A model generated the notes under the pieces. It was given only the letters and a program-made list of their open reading frames with translations, was not told the origin of the DNA and made no database searches. From an uncultured bacterium (GTDB lineage Bacteria; Planctomycetota; Planctomycetia; Pirellulales; UBA1268), in contig CALGAS010000515.1 in the NCBI GenBank assembly GCA_937959175.1, forward strand, positions 1 to 8,474: a stretch of 8,474 bases of DNA. Direction: 5' to 3'. The translations under genes were made by a program, and so were the position numbers. Shown here piece by piece: positions 7,461-8,474 of this stretch. Positions within the stretch are counted from its first letter, which is position 1, and each line of letters begins with the position of its first letter.

Positions 7461-7477
7461 CGGCCTTCAGGAGGCCG
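7461..7477 (+). other. Small hairpin just after accD
   Basis: CGGCCT (7461-7466) and AGGCCG (7472-7477) pair perfectly around a 5-nt loop, 22 nt after the accD stop. No T-run follows, so it is not a classical intrinsic terminator. It may protect the 3' end of the message or simply border the palindrome that begins where it ends. Confidence 0.35.
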
Positions 7478-7524
7478 GAAAGGGGGACAGGCACCTCGCT
7501 GCGCTCGGAGCCAGTCCCCTTTCC
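7477..7524. repeat. Long imperfect palindrome (REP/MITE-like)
   Basis: The left arm GGAAAGGGGGACAGGCACC (7477-7495) pairs with the right arm GGAGCCAGTCCCCTTTCC (7507-7524), with one bulged G and two A:A mismatches, around an 11-nt loop. The core pair GGGGACAGGCACC / GGAGCCAGTCCCC resembles a dispersed palindromic element that I recall from many planctomycete and other GC-rich genomes, sometimes linked to REP-associated transposases. That link is recollection, not a search result. No transposase gene or target duplication is visible here. Confidence 0.6.
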
Positions 7525-7526
7525 CC

Positions 7527-7556
7527 AATAAAAGCCCCCCGGCGCGAGCCGGGGGG
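7527..7556 (-). terminator. Rho-independent terminator for leftward transcription
   Basis: Perfect 9-bp GC stem, CCCCCCGGC (7535-7543) with GCCGGGGGG (7548-7556). The plus strand has a GCGA tetraloop. On the minus strand the stem is followed by CTTTTATT (7534-7527), the usual U-tract, so it should stop transcripts coming from phhB, whose stop is about 290 bp upstream of it. On the plus strand the bases after the stem are ACGGCGGG, so termination of accD here is doubtful unless by pausing. Confidence 0.75.
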
Positions 7557-7583
7557 ACGGCGGGCCGTTGGGCCATCCCGCCC
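7549..7583. repeat. 35-bp repeat, copy 1
   Basis: Identical over 35 bp to 7667-7701. It starts with CCGGGGGGACGG and ends with CCATCCCGCCC. Inside, GGCGGG (7559-7564) pairs with CCCGCC (7577-7582) around a 12-nt loop, so each copy is itself a hairpin. The first eight bases are also the right arm of the leftward terminator. It heads the first copy of the 118-bp module. Confidence 0.85.
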
Positions 7584-7603
7584 TCCGCAAGCCCGAGCAG
7601 CCG

Positions 7604-7643
7604 TTCACCACCAGAAAGCCCTACCCGCTGTCACAACAAACCA
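7604..7643. repeat. TCACCACC...GTCACAAC unit, copy 1
   Basis: Begins TTCACCACCA (7604-7613) and ends GTCACAACAAACCA (7630-7643), with a variable centre of about 16 nt. Two further copies start at 7720 and 7809. This copy has one base fewer in the terminal motif (CAACAAACCA against CAACCAACCA). Confidence 0.6.
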
Positions 7644-7658
7644 CCCCTGGTGGCTTTT
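7641..7658 (+). other. Weak hairpin with short T-run
   Basis: CCACC (7641-7645) pairs with GGTGG (7649-7653) around CCT, followed by CTTTT. Outer bases AAAGCC (7615-7620) can alternatively pair with GGCTTT (7652-7657). The short stem and four Ts make it at best a weak plus-strand terminator about 200 nt after accD. Confidence 0.25.
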
Positions 7659-7666
7659 CAAGCTCC

Positions 7667-7701
7667 CCGGGGGGACGGCGGGCCGTTGGGCCATCCCGCC
7701 C
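7667..7701. repeat. 35-bp repeat, copy 2
   Basis: Exact copy of 7549-7583, offset by 118 bp, with the internal hairpin GGCGGG (7677-7682) / CCCGCC (7695-7700). It is preceded by AGCTCCCC (7661-7668), where copy 1 has the left arm of the terminator. The same AGCTCCCC recurs at 7779-7786, again 118 bp on, marking a third module copy whose 35-mer is mostly missing. Confidence 0.85.
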
Positions 7702-7719
7702 CCGATAACCACACACGCC

Positions 7720-7759
7720 TTCACCACCAACCCGCCCAGAACGCGGTCACAACCAACCA
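7720..7759. repeat. TCACCACC...GTCACAAC unit, copy 2
   Basis: TTCACCACCA (7720-7729) to GTCACAACCAACCA (7746-7759), 116 bp downstream of copy 1 and preceded by ACACGCC as in copy 3. A CGCG precedes the GTCACAAC motif, matching copy 3 better than copy 1. Confidence 0.65.
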
Positions 7760-7808
7760 ACCGCCGGAACTCCTCCCGAGCTCCCCCGCCGGACCAACAA
7801 ACACGCCC

Positions 7809-7844
7809 TCACCACCGCGCCCTATCCGCGGTCACAACCAACCA
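7809..7844. repeat. TCACCACC...GTCACAAC unit, copy 3
   Basis: TCACCACC (7809-7816) to GTCACAACCAACCA (7831-7844). It lies only 85-88 bp after copy 2 because about 30 bp corresponding to the 35-mer hairpin is missing. It ends 3 bp short of the phhB stop codon (7847-7849), so the repeat block abuts the gene. Confidence 0.6.
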
Positions 7845-7846
7845 CA

Positions 7847-8206
7847 TCACGCCGGCGGCGCGACCGCGTCGATCTTGGCGGCGACGATGAAGTCGTTCTC
7901 GGAGAGACCGCCGATCGCGTGCGTGTGGATCTCCACCCAGGCCTTCCGGTAGCCCTCGAGATGGAGGTCGGGGTGGTGCTGCTCCCGCTCGGCGAGGGCG
8001 GCGACGGTGTTGAGCAGTTTCACGGCCGACCGAAAATCGGGCAGCGTGAAGTCGCGACGAATCCGCGTGCCCTCGTGCGTCAGTTGCCAGGCGGGCAGGG
8101 CGGCCAGGTGCGTCTCGGCCTCGGCGGCCGAGAACTTCGGCACGCCCCCTTCGCAGGGAACGCACTTTTTCGCTACGAGATCGGCTGCTGTGGGCGTGTT
8201 GCTCAT
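7847..8206 (-). CDS. phhB: Pterin-4-alpha-carbinolamine dehydratase (4a-hydroxytetrahydrobiopterin dehydratase)
   Basis: Small cytoplasmic enzyme that dehydrates 4a-hydroxytetrahydropterin so the cofactor of aromatic amino-acid hydroxylases can be recycled; 119 aa, usual for the family. The active-site motif EREQHHPDL (73-81) holds H77-H78-P79, and W90 and H96 sit in AWVEIHTHAIGGLSENDF (89-106), the family's second signature. An N-terminal KKCVPCEGGVP (13-23) with a CxxC pair precedes the first helix, a form seen in some bacterial members. The ATG at 8204-8206 lacks a clear Shine-Dalgarno. The upstream secreted-protein gene ends 37 bp away on the same strand, so co-transcription is possible. 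A terminator for this direction is at 7527-7556. No hydroxylase gene (phhA) is in the window, so the partner is unknown; some homologues serve molybdopterin-related or regulatory roles. Confidence 0.93.
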   Translation of the reverse strand: MSNTPTAADLVAKKCVPCEGGVPKFSAAEAETHLAALPAWQLTHEGTRIRRDFTLPDFRSAVKLLNTVAALAEREQHHPDLHLEGYRKAWVEIHTHAIGGLSENDFIVAAKIDAVAPPA

Positions 8207-8243
8207 GCCCGCAGTCTATCCAACCAGCCCGCGTCGACCAGCC

Positions 8244-8474
8244 TCAGGGCTTCGGCAGATCGATGTCGATCGTCGATTCGCCTTCGGGAACGGTCTTCGT
8301 GATCCCGCTGGTGGAAGGCAGTCGATACCGCTCGGGATAGTCGCGGGGGTTGACCGGATTGACCGCCTTCAGCTCGGTCGTCTTCGGGTCGGCCACCAGG
8401 TTCTGCTCCGGCGGTACAAGACCGATCCGGTAGTCACCCGGCAACACCCCCGGCTGCCCGAGATACCGCAACGC
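8244..8474 (-). CDS. Small secreted protein, carboxypeptidase-regulatory-like type (C-terminal part only)
   Basis: The last 76 residues of a protein whose start lies beyond the right edge. Visible blocks are LPGDYRIGLVPPEQN (11-25), NPRDYPERYRLPSTSG (42-57) and a final beta segment, VPEGESTIDIDLP (62-74). A G.Y.v.v strand, then 'P.ky..p.tSGlt..v..G.n.idi.l' at the end, is the pattern of the many small planctomycete lipoproteins with a transthyretin-like, carboxypeptidase-regulatory-like domain. Signal peptide and lipobox cannot be checked because they are outside the window. The TTG at 8469-8471 is not taken as a start, as the frame continues open to the edge. Function unknown; assignment rests on recalled pattern only. 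Confidence 0.6.
   Translation of the reverse strand, partial: ALRYLGQPGVLPGDYRIGLVPPEQNLVADPKTTELKAVNPVNPRDYPERYRLPSTSGITKTVPEGESTIDIDLPKP

Larger units (their letters stand above)
7701..7850 (+). promoter_or_regulatory. C-rich, G-poor stretch, possible Rho-loading (rut) region downstream of accD
   Basis: My hand count for 7701-7850 gives 76 C and 21 G in 150 bases, with few Ts and many CA/CC steps. Unstructured C-over-G RNA of this kind is what Rho binds. accD has no good intrinsic terminator on its own strand, so Rho-dependent termination here would keep its transcription out of the opposing phhB. The base bias is observed; the function is inferred. Confidence 0.35.

Noticed and set aside
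6230..7576. A 448-codon minus-strand frame opposite accD, starting inside the 35-bp repeat
   Set aside because: It is antisense to accD and the phosphatase-like gene, its first codons are just the repeat and terminator read through, and no domain is visible.
7604..7844. Possible CRISPR array formed by the three TCACCACC...GTCACAAC units
   Set aside because: Only three degenerate units with unequal spacing (116 and about 86 bp), shared sequence also inside the intervals, and no cas genes.
7278..7952. Plus-strand open frames running through the non-coding block after accD
   Set aside because: Composed of Pro/Ser/Thr-rich translation of the repeats, overlapping accD and phhB, with no start signal or family resemblance.
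8213..8218. TAGACT on the minus strand 6 nt before the phhB ATG, suggesting a leaderless transcript
   Set aside because: No -35 at 17 bp (CTGGTC) and no TGn extension; co-transcription with the gene 37 bp upstream is equally likely.

Overview
The window is GC-rich (roughly 70% by eye) bacterial chromosome. It most likely comes from a member of the Planctomycetota, probably the Pirellulales. That placement rests on recalled family resemblance, not on a search: the accD, the degenerate histidine-phosphatase gene, the small secreted protein at the right edge and the GC-rich intergenic palindromes all look like planctomycete versions. No mobile-element genes, tRNA, rRNA or CRISPR array were seen.

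Left half (1-4745, minus strand): a high-affinity phosphate transport operon read leftward, pstS - pstC - pstA. PstA runs off the left edge; pstB and phoU would be expected beyond it. PstC (867 aa) and PstA (346 aa visible) are the large variants of these permeases known from Pseudomonas-type Pst systems. PstC carries a periplasmic beta-propeller-like insert, and PstA carries a long extracytoplasmic, partly coiled-coil insert before its transport core. The 96-bp pstS-pstC gap holds three short palindromes.

Divergent control region (4746-4979): on the pstS side there is a Pho-box-like pair of identical heptamers at 11-bp spacing, followed 10 bp later by a TAnnnT -10 candidate. On the rpe side there is an extended -10 candidate.

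Middle (4980-7438, plus strand): rpe (ribulose-5-phosphate 3-epimerase), a histidine-phosphatase-fold protein that has lost its catalytic histidines, and accD (acetyl-CoA carboxylase carboxyltransferase beta subunit). The 40- and 109-bp gaps allow co-transcription, but accD may have its own promoter.

Non-coding block (7439-7846): about 400 bp between the converging accD and phhB genes. In order it holds a small hairpin, a long imperfect palindrome, a strong terminator pointing leftward, and a tandemly repeated module of about 118 bp (two full copies and one shortened copy). The right part is very C-rich and G-poor on the accD sense strand, as in Rho-loading sites.

Right end (7847-8474, minus strand): phhB (pterin-4a-carbinolamine dehydratase), preceded 37 bp upstream by the C-terminal part of a small secreted protein of the carboxypeptidase-regulatory-like type.

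The best candidates for something undescribed are the catalytically dead histidine-phosphatase protein between rpe and accD, the 118-bp repeat module, and the Pho-box-like site. I see no wholly new multi-gene system.
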